Below, one piece after another: positions 10,274-20,300 of a stretch of 39,097 bases of DNA. The DNA comes from Magnetococcales bacterium DCbin4 (lineage in GTDB: Bacteria; Pseudomonadota; Magnetococcia; Magnetococcales; UBA8363). The stretch spans positions 1 through 39,097 of the forward strand of contig PEAN01000035.1 in NCBI GenBank assembly GCA_002753735.1, written 5' to 3'. The translations under genes were made by a program, and so were the position numbers. Within the stretch, counting starts at the first letter, position 1, and each line of letters opens with the position of its first letter. The notes beneath the pieces were generated by a model that was given only the letters and a program-made list of their open reading frames with translations, was not told the DNA's origin and ran no database searches.

Positions 10274-11362
10274 ATGACACACAAACATATTCTCGTTCTG
10301 CCGGGAGACGGCATCGGTCGCGAAATTGTCGCAGAGGCGATGAAAATATTGGATTGGCTTGGATCACGGCCTGGAATCCAGTGGACCATCGAAGAGGGAT
10401 TGATCGGAGGCAGCGCTTATGATGCCACCGGGGTTCCCCTTCCCGAGGAGACCGTCAACCGTGCCAGGAAAGCGGATGCGGTGCTGTTGGGGGCGGTGGG
10501 CGGGCCCAAATGGGACCGGCTCGATTTTTCCCTGCGCCCGGAACGGGGGCTCCTGGGAATCCGCAAAGCCCTCGATCTTTATTGCAATCTACGCCCCGCC
10601 CAGGTATTCGCGCAACTGATCGACGCCTCCCCCCTGAAACGGGAAATCGTTGAGGGGATTGATGTCATGGTGGTCCGCGAACTTTCCTCTGGCATTTACT
10701 TTGGTGAGCCAAGGGGGATTGAAACCCTGGCCGATGGCCGTCGGCGTGGCTTCAACACCCTCTCCTATACCACCGATGAAATTGAACGGGTGGCCCGCCG
10801 CGCCTTTGAAGCGGCACGCAAACGAAAAAACAAACTGTGTTCGGTGGACAAGGCCAACGTCCTGGAAACGACCGGTCTGTGGCGCGAAGTCGTCAGCGAA
10901 CTGGGGCGCCGGGACTATCCCGATGTCACCCTGAGCCACATGTATGTGGACAACGCCGCCATGCAACTGTTGCGCAATCCACGCCAGTTCGATTGCATCG
11001 TCACCACCAACCTGTTCGGCGACATCCTTTCCGATGAAGCCAGCATGCTCACGGGATCAATCGGCATGCTGCCATCCGCCTCTTTGGGAGACCACAACGC
11101 CCTGTACGAACCGATTCACGGCTCCGCGCCCGACATCGCGGGCAAAGGGATCGCCAACCCACTGGCCACCCTGCTGTCGGTGGCAATGATGTTGCGCCAT
11201 TCCCTGGAATTGCCAAAGGAAGCGGACCGGATCGAAAGGGCGGTCAACCATGTGCTGGATCAGGGATTGCGTACCGCGGACATCATGCAGCCGGGAGCCC
11301 GTGAAGTGGGAACGGTTGCCATGGGAGATGCCGTCATGAAGGCGTTGCAGGAAGAGGTCTGA
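10274..11362 (+). CDS. leuB: 3-isopropylmalate dehydrogenase
   Basis: NAD-dependent oxidative decarboxylation of 3-isopropylmalate to 2-oxoisocaproate, the third committed step of leucine synthesis. A 362-residue protein of normal length with N-terminal [13 protein letters not shown], the loop GAVGGPKWD, the substrate-binding Arg motif [12 protein letters not shown], the substrate/metal segment [20 protein letters not shown] and the NAD-site [10 protein letters not shown]. It continues the leuC-GST-leuD-leuB operon; asd follows after about 66 bp. Confidence 0.98.
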   Translation: MTHKHILVLPGDGIGREIVAEAMKILDWLGSRPGIQWTIEEGLIGGSAYDATGVPLPEETVNRARKADAVLLGAVGGPKWDRLDFSLRPERGLLGIRKALDLYCNLRPAQVFAQLIDASPLKREIVEGIDVMVVRELSSGIYFGEPRGIETLADGRRRGFNTLSYTTDEIERVARRAFEAARKRKNKLCSVDKANVLETTGLWREVVSELGRRDYPDVTLSHMYVDNAAMQLLRNPRQFDCIVTTNLFGDILSDEASMLTGSIGMLPSASLGDHNALYEPIHGSAPDIAGKGIANPLATLLSVAMMLRHSLELPKEADRIERAVNHVLDQGLRTADIMQPGAREVGTVAMGDAVMKALQEEV

Positions 11363-11428
11363 TCTCAAAGATCATCATCGCAACCGGCGGTCCGAACCGC
11401 CTTTTGTCACGCTTGCTGGAGAGCATGA

Positions 11429-12445
11429 ATGAAAAAATACAATGTCGCAGTCGCCGGGGCGACTGGTAACGTCGGACGTGAAATTCTTGGAATTCTTCAG
11501 GAACGGGACTTTCCCATCCATGAACTCCATCTGCTGGCCTCGGAACGGAGCGCCGGTTCGACCATGCGATTCAAGGATCGGGAACTCGTCGTCAAGGATC
11601 TGTCCAAATTTGATTTCAAAGGGGTCCACATCGGCCTGTTTTCGCCGGGGGCCTCGGTTTCATCCCGTTATGCGCCGATTGCGGCCAGTGCCGGATGCGT
11701 GGTGGTGGACAATACCTCTTTTTTCCGCATGGATCCCGAAGTGCCGCTGGTGGTCCCGGAAGTCAATCCCCAGGCCATCGCCCAATACCGGAACAAAGGG
11801 ATCATCTCCAATCCCAACTGTTCCACCATTCAGATGGTGGTCGCCCTGAAACCGATCCACGACGCCGCCACCATCAAGCGGGTGGTGGTCGCCACCTATC
11901 AGGCGGTTTCTGGCGCCGGGAAGGAAGCGATGGACGAACTGTTCGAGCAGACCCGCTGCACCTTCATCCCGGGCAAGGCAGTCCCGCCGAAGAAATTTTC
12001 CAAGGAAATCGCCTTCAATGTCCTGCCCCACATCGACCAGTTCCTGGAAAACGGCTACACCAAGGAAGAGATGAAAATGGTCAATGAGACCCAGAAAATT
12101 CTCGACCCCGCCATCCGGGTCGCGCCGACAGCGGTCCGGGTTCCCGTGTTCAACGGCCACTCCGAAGCCATCACCATTGAAACGGAAAAAAAACTGACCG
12201 CCGCCGAGGCCCGCCGACTGCTTTCCCAGGCACCCGGAATCGAGGTCATGGACGATCCGGCCACCAAAACCTATGCTTCTCCCCGGGATGCATCGGGCAA
12301 GGATGCCACCTTCGTTTCACGGATTCGTGAAGATGTCAGTTGTGACCATGGCTTGCAAATGTGGGTTGTGTCGGACAACCTGCGCAAAGGAGCCGCCCTG
12401 AACGCCGTTCAAATCGCCGAGGTGTTGATCCGCCAATATCTGTAA
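11429..12445 (+). CDS. asd: Aspartate-semialdehyde dehydrogenase
   Basis: Reduces aspartyl phosphate to aspartate semialdehyde, the branch point for lysine/diaminopimelate, methionine and threonine. The N-terminal Rossmann motif is VAGATGNVGREIL, the catalytic Cys is in NPNCSTIQMVVAL, and the later VSGAGKEAMDEL and NVLPHID segments are typical. At 338 residues it is full length. Its position after leuB and before a FimV-type gene matches the widespread proteobacterial order leuC-leuD-leuB-asd-fimV. A GGAGAGCATG context precedes the start. Confidence 0.97.
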   Translation: MKKYNVAVAGATGNVGREILGILQERDFPIHELHLLASERSAGSTMRFKDRELVVKDLSKFDFKGVHIGLFSPGASVSSRYAPIAASAGCVVVDNTSFFRMDPEVPLVVPEVNPQAIAQYRNKGIISNPNCSTIQMVVALKPIHDAATIKRVVVATYQAVSGAGKEAMDELFEQTRCTFIPGKAVPPKKFSKEIAFNVLPHIDQFLENGYTKEEMKMVNETQKILDPAIRVAPTAVRVPVFNGHSEAITIETEKKLTAAEARRLLSQAPGIEVMDDPATKTYASPRDASGKDATFVSRIREDVSCDHGLQMWVVSDNLRKGAALNAVQIAEVLIRQYL

Positions 12446-12473
12446 ACGCGCATCTCGGATTGGGGAACCGATC

Positions 12474-15101
12474 ATGATTGATTGCACAGGGGCAAGACGA
12501 TTGCGTGAATGGGTGGCAGGGCTGGTACTGTCCGTGCTGTTTCTGCTGCCCGTTCAGGCAGCCCAGGGGCTGACACTTGGCGCCATGGAGGTCAAAAGCC
12601 ACCTGGGGGAACCCTTTCATGCGACGGTCACCATCATATTGGGAAGCAAGGAGATCGCCATTCCCCTGGTGGCCGCCAAGGCTCAACCCAAGGATTACGA
12701 ATCCCTGGGACTGGAACATCATGAATTGATCGGCAACCTGATCTTGAGCATGGAGGGCAAAGGAAGCCAACGCCGCCTGCTGGTGACGACCAGAGATCCC
12801 ATCCAGGTTCCATTTTTCAATTTTCTTTTGAAGCTCTCCACCGAACAGGGTGACCATTTTCGCAATTATCCCACTTTTCTTGAAGTTCGCCCTTCACCAC
12901 TTTCACGTGAGTTTCAGCCCCCCGTTCTGTTGACACCGACCCATTCCCTGTCCGATCAGAACAGGACCGCCACCAACAAGGATGAATATGGCCCCATCCG
13001 TCCCGGTGAAACCTTGATCGGCATCGCCGAACAATTCACCACCCCCCCCCATACCCGATATCAGGTATTGGCGGCATTTTACGCGCTCAACAAATCACTC
13101 CTGGTCAATGGCAACATGAATGGCCTTCCGGTGGGTGTCATCCTTAAAATTCCCCCTCGAGAACAGTTCGAAGCCATGAATGCGGATCAGGCCAAGACAT
13201 TGGCGGCCACGCAACGCCAAGAGTGGACCCAAAACCTGGTTGCATCAACGCCCCGTCCCTCCGTCACCACCGATACCACGCGCAAACCGAAAGCGGGCAA
13301 AGACTTGGCAAAACCGATTGTCAGCGTACCGCCACGCGTCGAAAAAACGGGAGAGATTGTCGATATGCGCCTGACGGTATCTCCGGCGGACAAGGAAGAT
13401 ACGCTGACGCTCTCCAATCGTATCAGCGAAACCAAGGATACAAATACTGCAAGGAACAGCGCCGTCCCTGCCACCCCATCCCCGGCAACACCCGCCGCGC
13501 AGCAGACAGAACCCGCCAAAAAACTGGATCCGACCGAGGGTAAACCAAGCGTTTCCCTGGAATTGAATGCCAGCAACCAACTCGCAGCCACTGGAGAGAT
13601 GGATCATCTGAAGAAAGAGGTTGCCTCCCTGGCTGACCAACTCAAGCAAAGTGAATCATCACGTTCCCAGCTTCAACTGCAATTGGCAACGTTGGAAGGA
13701 CGGTTCAAAAAGCTGGAACAGGATCGCCAATCTCAACCCCCTCCCCCGGTTGAAACCGAAGTACCCTGGGATTTGGTCGCAGCGGGGGGGACCGTTGTGG
13801 TCCTGGTGACCGGTCTTTTGGGTTGGTTGAGTTTTCGAGGACGCAAAAAAGGATTGGCAGAAGACCCCACGCTTCTACCCCAGGCGGTTCCCGTAACCAG
13901 CACTTCACGGGTTTCCTCTCTGGCCTCCAACAGTATCATGCCCGGATCCCGAATCAAATCCGTCCCAGTCCAAGCCCCACCTCCCGATCTTCCATCCCCC
14001 CCGGCCCAAATCATGGAAGAAAGGGATCAACTTGACGCGACACGTACTGATTCCGGGTCAAGAACGAATGCTGCGGAAAGCACCCAACCGATTACCGCAC
14101 CCTCCGACAAAAGCGACTTGCCGCCCGACACTTCGTCCAAGAAAAAGGAAAGCAACCCGCAAAAGGCCGCTTATGCCGGTGCCATGGGTGCTGGAATCAT
14201 CGCCGCATCAAGTTTTAACACCGATGGAAATGAAGACAATGATGGGGTATTGGACCTGGGAGGTGAAGACGAAGAGACGGAAAACATCTTCAACCTGGGA
14301 GATGATCGACCCGAAGTCCCTGAAAAAAAGACATCTCAATTCAATGATGTCGCACCGGCACCTTTGCTTGATCCAGGTCATGGAGCGTTCGCACCATCTC
14401 CTTCTACGCCGTCGGATGACCACGACGAAGATCGAACATCGGCCACCGATTCCTCGGCCTTGATGGAAATCGGCATCGAGGAAGCCTCTTCGGGGCCATT
14501 ATTGAAAACCATTCATGAAGAAGATTCTTCGGAGACGATGTTGGAAATCGGCATTGAGGAAGCCTCTTCGGGACCGTTGTTGGAAATCGGCATCGAGGAA
14601 GCCTCTTCGGGACCGTTGTTGGAAATCGGCATCGAGGAAGCCTCTTCGGGACCGTTGTTGAAAACCAATCGTGAAGCAGATTCTTCGGGGTCAATGTTGG
14701 AAATCGGCATTGAGGAAGGCTCTTCGGGACCGTTATTGGAAATCGGCATTGAGGAAGGCTCTTCGGGACCGTTGATTCAGGAACACGCTTCCGGAAGGTC
14801 GGAGCACAATCAACCCATTGCCATGTCGCCAAAGCCTGAAACAGAGCTTGAGACCCTGACCTTTGAAGTCCCCTCGATGGAGGATGTTCCGGGTCGTCCC
14901 CCCTCTGAGCCAACAAAGGCCATCGAGGTTGAAACCATTACCTTTGACCTTGACGAAACCCCGGTGCCGATCCATAAGAAAGTCACCCAGACACCGGACA
15001 AAAAAAAATATGAATCATCAGCGAATGGACACCGTCTACCCGAGAATAATCATGACGACGACCTGCCCGAGCTTGAATTGATTACCGACGAAGCATCTTG
15101 A
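12474..15101 (+). CDS. fimV: FimV/HubP-type polar landmark membrane protein
   Basis: An 875-residue single-pass inner-membrane protein. In order: signal sequence (about 1-32, ending VQAAQG), FimV N-terminal beta domain (LTLGAMEVKSHLGEPFHATV), a LysM-like peptidoglycan-binding module (about 165-240: RPGETLIGIAEQF, LNKSLLV, VGVILKIPP), a periplasmic coiled coil (about 370-415), a transmembrane helix (WDLVAAGGTVVVLVTGLLGW) and a long acidic cytoplasmic tail with 13-residue repeats. This is the architecture of FimV/HubP/TspA polar organisers, which place pili, flagella and chemoreceptors at the cell pole. The usual conserved FimV C-terminal TPR-like motif is not evident. Located directly after asd, the standard fimV position. 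Confidence 0.85.
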   Translation: MIDCTGARRLREWVAGLVLSVLFLLPVQAAQGLTLGAMEVKSHLGEPFHATVTIILGSKEIAIPLVAAKAQPKDYESLGLEHHELIGNLILSMEGKGSQRRLLVTTRDPIQVPFFNFLLKLSTEQGDHFRNYPTFLEVRPSPLSREFQPPVLLTPTHSLSDQNRTATNKDEYGPIRPGETLIGIAEQFTTPPHTRYQVLAAFYALNKSLLVNGNMNGLPVGVILKIPPREQFEAMNADQAKTLAATQRQEWTQNLVASTPRPSVTTDTTRKPKAGKDLAKPIVSVPPRVEKTGEIVDMRLTVSPADKEDTLTLSNRISETKDTNTARNSAVPATPSPATPAAQQTEPAKKLDPTEGKPSVSLELNASNQLAATGEMDHLKKEVASLADQLKQSESSRSQLQLQLATLEGRFKKLEQDRQSQPPPPVETEVPWDLVAAGGTVVVLVTGLLGWLSFRGRKKGLAEDPTLLPQAVPVTSTSRVSSLASNSIMPGSRIKSVPVQAPPPDLPSPPAQIMEERDQLDATRTDSGSRTNAAESTQPITAPSDKSDLPPDTSSKKKESNPQKAAYAGAMGAGIIAASSFNTDGNEDNDGVLDLGGEDEETENIFNLGDDRPEVPEKKTSQFNDVAPAPLLDPGHGAFAPSPSTPSDDHDEDRTSATDSSALMEIGIEEASSGPLLKTIHEEDSSETMLEIGIEEASSGPLLEIGIEEASSGPLLEIGIEEASSGPLLKTNREADSSGSMLEIGIEEGSSGPLLEIGIEEGSSGPLIQEHASGRSEHNQPIAMSPKPETELETLTFEVPSMEDVPGRPPSEPTKAIEVETITFDLDETPVPIHKKVTQTPDKKKYESSANGHRLPENNHDDDLPELELITDEAS
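14463..14774 (+). repeat. Eight tandem 39-bp units in the FimV cytoplasmic tail
   Basis: Eight in-frame 39-bp units, each encoding 13 residues. Six are of type A (LEIGIEEASSGPL, the last two with G for A) and two (units 2 and 6) are of a diverged type B (LKTIHEEDSSETM and LKTNREADSSGSM). The order is A B A A A B A A. Type A units are nearly identical at DNA level, so recent expansion by recombination or slippage is likely and copy number may vary between strains. Confidence 0.9.
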
Positions 15102-15123
15102 GCATGGAGGAGGAAACACGGTT

Positions 15124-16122
15124 GTGATCAGGTGTATGGCATTTTTGCTGTTCATATTGCTGGGAGGTGTGTGGCACAGTCATGCCACAGCGGGGGAGAT
15201 CACCTTTGGACCGGTCGAAGTGACCAGTGCCATGGGAGAACCATTGCACATCAAAATTCCGTTTCACACTTCCCGCACCACCCCACCGGAAAACATTGAA
15301 GCCCTTTGGGGCGTCCCCACCAATTATTCGCACCAGGGAGGACCAATCCTTACGGTTGTGGCAAAGCAGGAAGACGGCAAGGATACCCTGTTGATCGACA
15401 GTGACCGGAGCATGACGATCCCTTTTTTCACCCTTTTGATCCGGATGGCGGTGGAAGATCGGATCATCATGAGAAATTTTCCGGTATTCCTGGGTGAACG
15501 CACCCGGGAAGCTGCGACATCCGCCGGATCAATGAAGATGAATGATCCATCCGTTTCCCCACCTCCGGAGCACCGTGCATCTTCATCCCCCGCCCCGAGC
15601 TCCATCCCAATGCCACCCATGGCGCAAGAGTGGATCCTGGGACTGCTTGTTGCCGTCGTGTTATCCGGCCTGTTTCTGTTTTTCCTGCGCGATAAAAGAC
15701 GACTTCCCCGTGGAGGGATTGCGCGTGGATTTGTCCGTCGGCGCCCCATGGCAACCCCGCTGCCATCACGTCCGGAACCTGTCATTTCAGCACAGGAACC
15801 CACCATTCCGCCGAATCAGGAAGAAGCTGCACAGAGGAGTGAATCGCCGCCCCGGGAAGCAGCACCCCATGGCACCGAACATGCCAACGGATCCGTTGCC
15901 GCCCCAGAGATTCTGGAATCTTCGTCATCCCAGAACCAGCCCTCAGGGTCGGTTGACAGCACTCCTGAACCAAAGGAAGAGACGCTTTCCCCACAACTTC
16001 CGGTCAGGTCAACCTCCATCACCACCAACCGCGGAACCAAAGGGGTCAAAATCAGTACCGTGATCCGTAAACGATCCACATCGTCAAACCAAACACCGTC
16101 AAAGACGAAGGACCATCGGTAA
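15124..16122 (+). CDS. Second, shorter FimV N-terminal-domain membrane protein
   Basis: A 332-residue protein starting at GTG, 10 nt after a GGAGGAGGA. It has a signal peptide (CMAFLLFILLGGVWHSHATAG), the same beta domain as the preceding gene (ITFGPVEVTSAMGEPLHIKI, ending in a FFTLLIRMAVEDRIIMRNFP segment), a Pro/Ser-rich linker, a transmembrane helix (WILGLLVAVVLSGLFLFFL) and a basic/Ser-Pro-rich cytoplasmic tail. No LysM or coiled coil is visible. It begins 22 bp after the fimV-like gene and looks like a reduced paralogue from local duplication, perhaps a partner of the larger protein. Confidence 0.72.
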   Translation: MIRCMAFLLFILLGGVWHSHATAGEITFGPVEVTSAMGEPLHIKIPFHTSRTTPPENIEALWGVPTNYSHQGGPILTVVAKQEDGKDTLLIDSDRSMTIPFFTLLIRMAVEDRIIMRNFPVFLGERTREAATSAGSMKMNDPSVSPPPEHRASSSPAPSSIPMPPMAQEWILGLLVAVVLSGLFLFFLRDKRRLPRGGIARGFVRRRPMATPLPSRPEPVISAQEPTIPPNQEEAAQRSESPPREAAPHGTEHANGSVAAPEILESSSSQNQPSGSVDSTPEPKEETLSPQLPVRSTSITTNRGTKGVKISTVIRKRSTSSNQTPSKTKDHR

Positions 16123-16188
16123 TAACAAGGGTCGGTCCCGACAGGATGTGTCAGACTCGACGTTTCGTATAAAATGGATCCATGAATC

Positions 16189-17340
16189 ATGTCACTTCCT
16201 GGCCAAACCATTCAATCTGAACCTACAGGCAACAAACCCAAACTTCTCATTCTGGCCCATCTTCCCCCACCCGTCCATGGCGTTACCGTCATGAGCCAGT
16301 ATGTGGTCAATTCATCCTTGTTGCATCAGCATTTTGAAATTTTTGTTCTCCCCATCCAATTTACCGCCAATCTGCATGATTTGGGGAAGAACAACTTCAA
16401 AAAACTGTTCCGGCTTGTACAATTAACAGCGCAACTGGTCTTTCATTGCCTGACCTTCAAACCCGATCTGGTTTATTTCACCTTTGTTCCCACAGGGATG
16501 CCATTTTATCGCGATGTCATGCTTCTATCGCTGATCAAAGCCATGGGGTTTCATACTATTTTGCATCTTCATGGCATTGGGATCAAGGAAGCCTCCAGAC
16601 AATGGTTCAATCGGTTTCTTTACCGCCGGGCCTTTTCCGGCGTGCAGGTCATTCATCTTTCCCATCTACTGTACGATGATATAGAAAGCTACGTTTCCAA
16701 AAAGGATTGTTTTTTCCTTCCTAACGGAATTGCCACATCACCCCACCCTTCAAAAATTATCAATATTCACGCGAAGCATGGTCGTAAGACCCGTTTTCTA
16801 TTTTTATCCAATATTATGGAGGAAAAGGGCCCCCTCGATTTCATCCTCGCCTTGGGAATGCTAAAAAACCGTGGAATTCAATTCCATGGCATTGTAGCAG
16901 GAGGCGTGGGTTCCCGTGCATTCATGGACACCCTGCTGGCCCAAATCAAGGAAACAGGATTGGAAGGAATGGTGTCGTATGTGGGTGCAAAGTTTGGAGA
17001 AGAAAAAGATGTATTATTTGCCGATGCTGATATTTTTGTCTTTCCAACCCACCGTGAGAGCTTTGGCTTAGTCATTCTCGAAGCGATGTCTCATTCCTTG
17101 CCGATTATCGCCTCCTTTGAAGGTTCCATACCGATGATCGTTGATAACGGCGTAACCGGAATACTATTCCCCAAGAAAGATATCGAAAAACTTGCTCATG
17201 CCATGGAACTTCTTGAAAAGGATAAAAATCTGCGCAATCTCATGGGACAGGCGGGACGAGACCGGTTTTTGAACCATTTTACGCTCAAGCGGTTTGAAAC
17301 CGATCTGGCCCGAATTCTTGTCACCTGTTGTCAGAGATAG
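16189..17340 (+). CDS. GT4-family (GT-B fold) glycosyltransferase
   Basis: A 383-residue retaining glycosyltransferase. The N-terminal domain has PPPVHGVTVMS, a donor/acceptor loop common in polysaccharide GT4 enzymes. The C-terminal domain has FLSNIMEEKGPLDFI, the E-x7-E motif in HRESFGLVILEAMSHSLPII and the closing NGVTGILFP. It probably adds a sugar to a surface polysaccharide or lipid-linked intermediate; the donor cannot be read. Start at 16189 without a clear ribosome binding site. It has more AT-rich codon use than the leu genes, a possible sign of transfer, and occupies the place where truA often follows fimV. Confidence 0.82.
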   Translation: MSLPGQTIQSEPTGNKPKLLILAHLPPPVHGVTVMSQYVVNSSLLHQHFEIFVLPIQFTANLHDLGKNNFKKLFRLVQLTAQLVFHCLTFKPDLVYFTFVPTGMPFYRDVMLLSLIKAMGFHTILHLHGIGIKEASRQWFNRFLYRRAFSGVQVIHLSHLLYDDIESYVSKKDCFFLPNGIATSPHPSKIINIHAKHGRKTRFLFLSNIMEEKGPLDFILALGMLKNRGIQFHGIVAGGVGSRAFMDTLLAQIKETGLEGMVSYVGAKFGEEKDVLFADADIFVFPTHRESFGLVILEAMSHSLPIIASFEGSIPMIVDNGVTGILFPKKDIEKLAHAMELLEKDKNLRNLMGQAGRDRFLNHFTLKRFETDLARILVTCCQR

Positions 17341-17380
17341 CCTGTCGCAATGCACTGAAACAGAGAAAGGATTTTCACAC

Positions 17381-20300
17381 ATGTACTCCTGGTTCGTGCA
17401 TCTGTTTGCCATCGCCATGATTGTTCTGGCCACTCCGGTTCATAGCGAACCGCCCCCCCCCGCTTCTCGCCCGATATGGGATATTGAAGTGTTGTCGGAG
17501 GAAATTTTGGCGATGGGACGGGCCAAGACCGAACAGGAAATGGCTGCGCTGCCCGCGGATGCCAAGGAATCCAGCAATGAAGGATTGATGCGGAGCGCCC
17601 TGAAAACACGGCTGGCGCTCCTGACGGAACTTGAAGAATCCCTCAAACATCGGCTCCTGCTGCAACAATCGGCCCCGCAGCGGATCCAATCGGAAACGGA
17701 AATCGCCAACGCCCTGGCCCGCATCAAGAAACAAACCCATCCCACCCCTCCCGACAACCCGACCAATGAAGCGTTCGGAGCACTGCGGGAAAAGTTGAAT
17801 ACCGCATCGGGCAAGCTTGAAGAACTCAAACGGGAAATGAGTGAACGTGCTGAAATCATGCAGGGATTGAGCGCACGGATCACCACGACCCGGGAACGTC
17901 AGCGCGAGGCCCAACGCAACGAGGAAAAATTTCGCAATCTGCTGGTGGGAACCGCCCCCCTTGACAACCGTTCCGTCGTCATGGCCCGGGTTGACAATGA
18001 AAAACTTTCGGCGCGAGTCGCCACGGAAATTCTCAAGGAATTGGAAGCGGAGCAGGAGTTCGAAAAACAGACCGTCGGCATCCGGGATCGGCTTTTGGAA
18101 CTGTCGCAGTTGGAATTCGACCGGGTCCAGCAGGAAGTGACCCTGTATCAGGGTGCCATGAACAAAATCCATAATCAAACCTTGAAGGCGCAGGAGGCGG
18201 AAATCAACCTCAAGGAATCGGCCATCGAACATGCCACCAGCCAGGATGCCCTGTTTTTGGCGACATGGGAGGCCAATGCCGCCCGGGTCCGCCGCAATGT
18301 CACCGGATATACCGCACTGCTCAACGAAATCAGGGCGACCATCACCGAACAGGAAGACAAACTGAAGTCGGAACGGGAAGAATTGAAAAATTTGCGTGGC
18401 TTGGCGGGACAGGGGTCGGGCTTGAACGAATTGGCCTCGGAAATATTCAAGGAAGCCTATCTGCGTCTCAACAGCAGCCGTAAAGAGATCGAAAACATCC
18501 ATCATGGCGACCTGGACCCACGCATCCAGGATGCCATGGGACGACAATCGGAACTCGTCGCCCTGCTCCCCGGGCTGCGCAATCAATGGCGGGAAGAATT
18601 GCAAAAAGCCTCCCGGGGATTGCCTGAATCGCGTCTTAAATCCTTTGAGGACAAGGCGGAAAAGGTATTCAACGCCTATCGTTCGGAACTGGCCGAGGAA
18701 AAACGGATCCTCCTTGAGATCAATCTTCAGGGCCAACGGCTACGCATTGTGCCGATGGAACGCAAGGAGGTGTTGGCAGAACTGGAAACATTCGTTCTGG
18801 CACGCATCTTTTGGGTTCAGGATGACCTTCCGGTCGGATTGACGATGGTGCAACAATTGTTGCATGAACTTTTTTCCCTTGAACGCCCCTATTCCATCAT
18901 CAACTGGTGGCTTGAAGTCCTTTCCCGGGACACCCTGACCACCCTGGTCCGATTTGTCCAAAGTGGTCGCACGGCATTCCTGGGTGGCTTGTTTCTGGTG
19001 GGGCTGCCACTCTTATTGGTCTGGATCAATCGCCACATCAACCGGATCGCCGACACGCAAAAACACGAACACCCCGACCCCACCCCAAAAGAGATCGCCC
19101 GGACCCACTTTTTTGCGTTCCTGGCAACCTGGCTCAGCCCTTTTTACCTTCTTGCCATCGCCTGGGCCATCGATTCGGTCGGTTTTCCCGCATCATTGGG
19201 CACCGTGGGTTCCAGGTTCATGATCCACGCCGCATTGTTTCTGTTTTTATGGCGAACCAATGTATTCTTCCTCCGTCCACCGGCGATCCTGACCGCAGTC
19301 ATCGACATTCCCCAGGAGATCTGTCATGATCTGTACCGTGCCATCCGCATCGTCCTGCTGGCCTATCTGGTTTGTCTCTTGCCATGGATGATGTTCAACG
19401 ATTGGCCGTTTCATTTTGAAATCCTTCCCCGCCTTGGGCTGACCTTGTTTCAAATGGCGGTCATGATCGCCATCTATCGTCTGATCCGTTTGCGTTCCAG
19501 CCTGGTGCAAAAATTTTTGAGTCTTGGCGACAAGACCGGAGTTCTGGCACGGCATTGGAACCTGATCATGCTCCCTTCGGTGCTGTTCATGATGATGATC
19601 ATCAGCATGGATTTGGCAGGTTATCGTTTTGGCGCCCGTTATCTGGCCGCCAATGGTTTATTGAGTTTTCTCACCATCATTGCCATGACCGGCATCTACC
19701 GGGTGATGGCGGTGGTCTCGGAAAAGATGATCCACCATTGGGCGAAAGAAACCGCTGCCGAAACCGGGAGTCCTTGGGATCAGGCCAAGAGCAATCTTCT
19801 GGCCCGTCAAATCCAGGGACCGTTGAGTTGGATCGTTTTTTTGACGGGGACCCTGACTCTGGCCGATTATTGGGGAATCAATGAAAGCGTCCTGCGTTCT
19901 TTGAGCGATGTCACCCTGTACAGCGTCACCGGTGCCGATGGACAAATTCAGTTTGTCACTCTGGCCGATTGGAGCACCTTCCTGTTTTGCCTTTTTCTGG
20001 TGTTTTGGATTGCCCGCCGACTGCCGCATTTGTTCGACTGGTTTTTCTTTTCACGCATGGATGCCGATGCCGGCATGCAGTACGCCATCGTTACCATGAC
20101 CAGATATCTTGTTGTTCTTACTGGAATTTTTGTAGCATTTTCATTTTTAAAACTCGACCTGGCCAAAATCGGCTGGTTGGCGGCGGCCATTTCGGTTGGT
20201 CTTGGATTCGGCCTTCAGGAAATCGTGGCCAATTTTGTCAGCGGCATCATCCTGCTGGTGGAACGGCCGATCCGGGTAGACGATCTGATCACCGTCGGTG

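Noticed and set aside
14463-14774. CRISPR-like array
   Set aside because: Contiguous in-frame protein repeats without spacers, inside a coding region.
16130-16145. Hairpin after the second FimV-type gene
   Set aside because: GTCGG/CCGAC arms leave only a 2-nt loop and no T-run follows.
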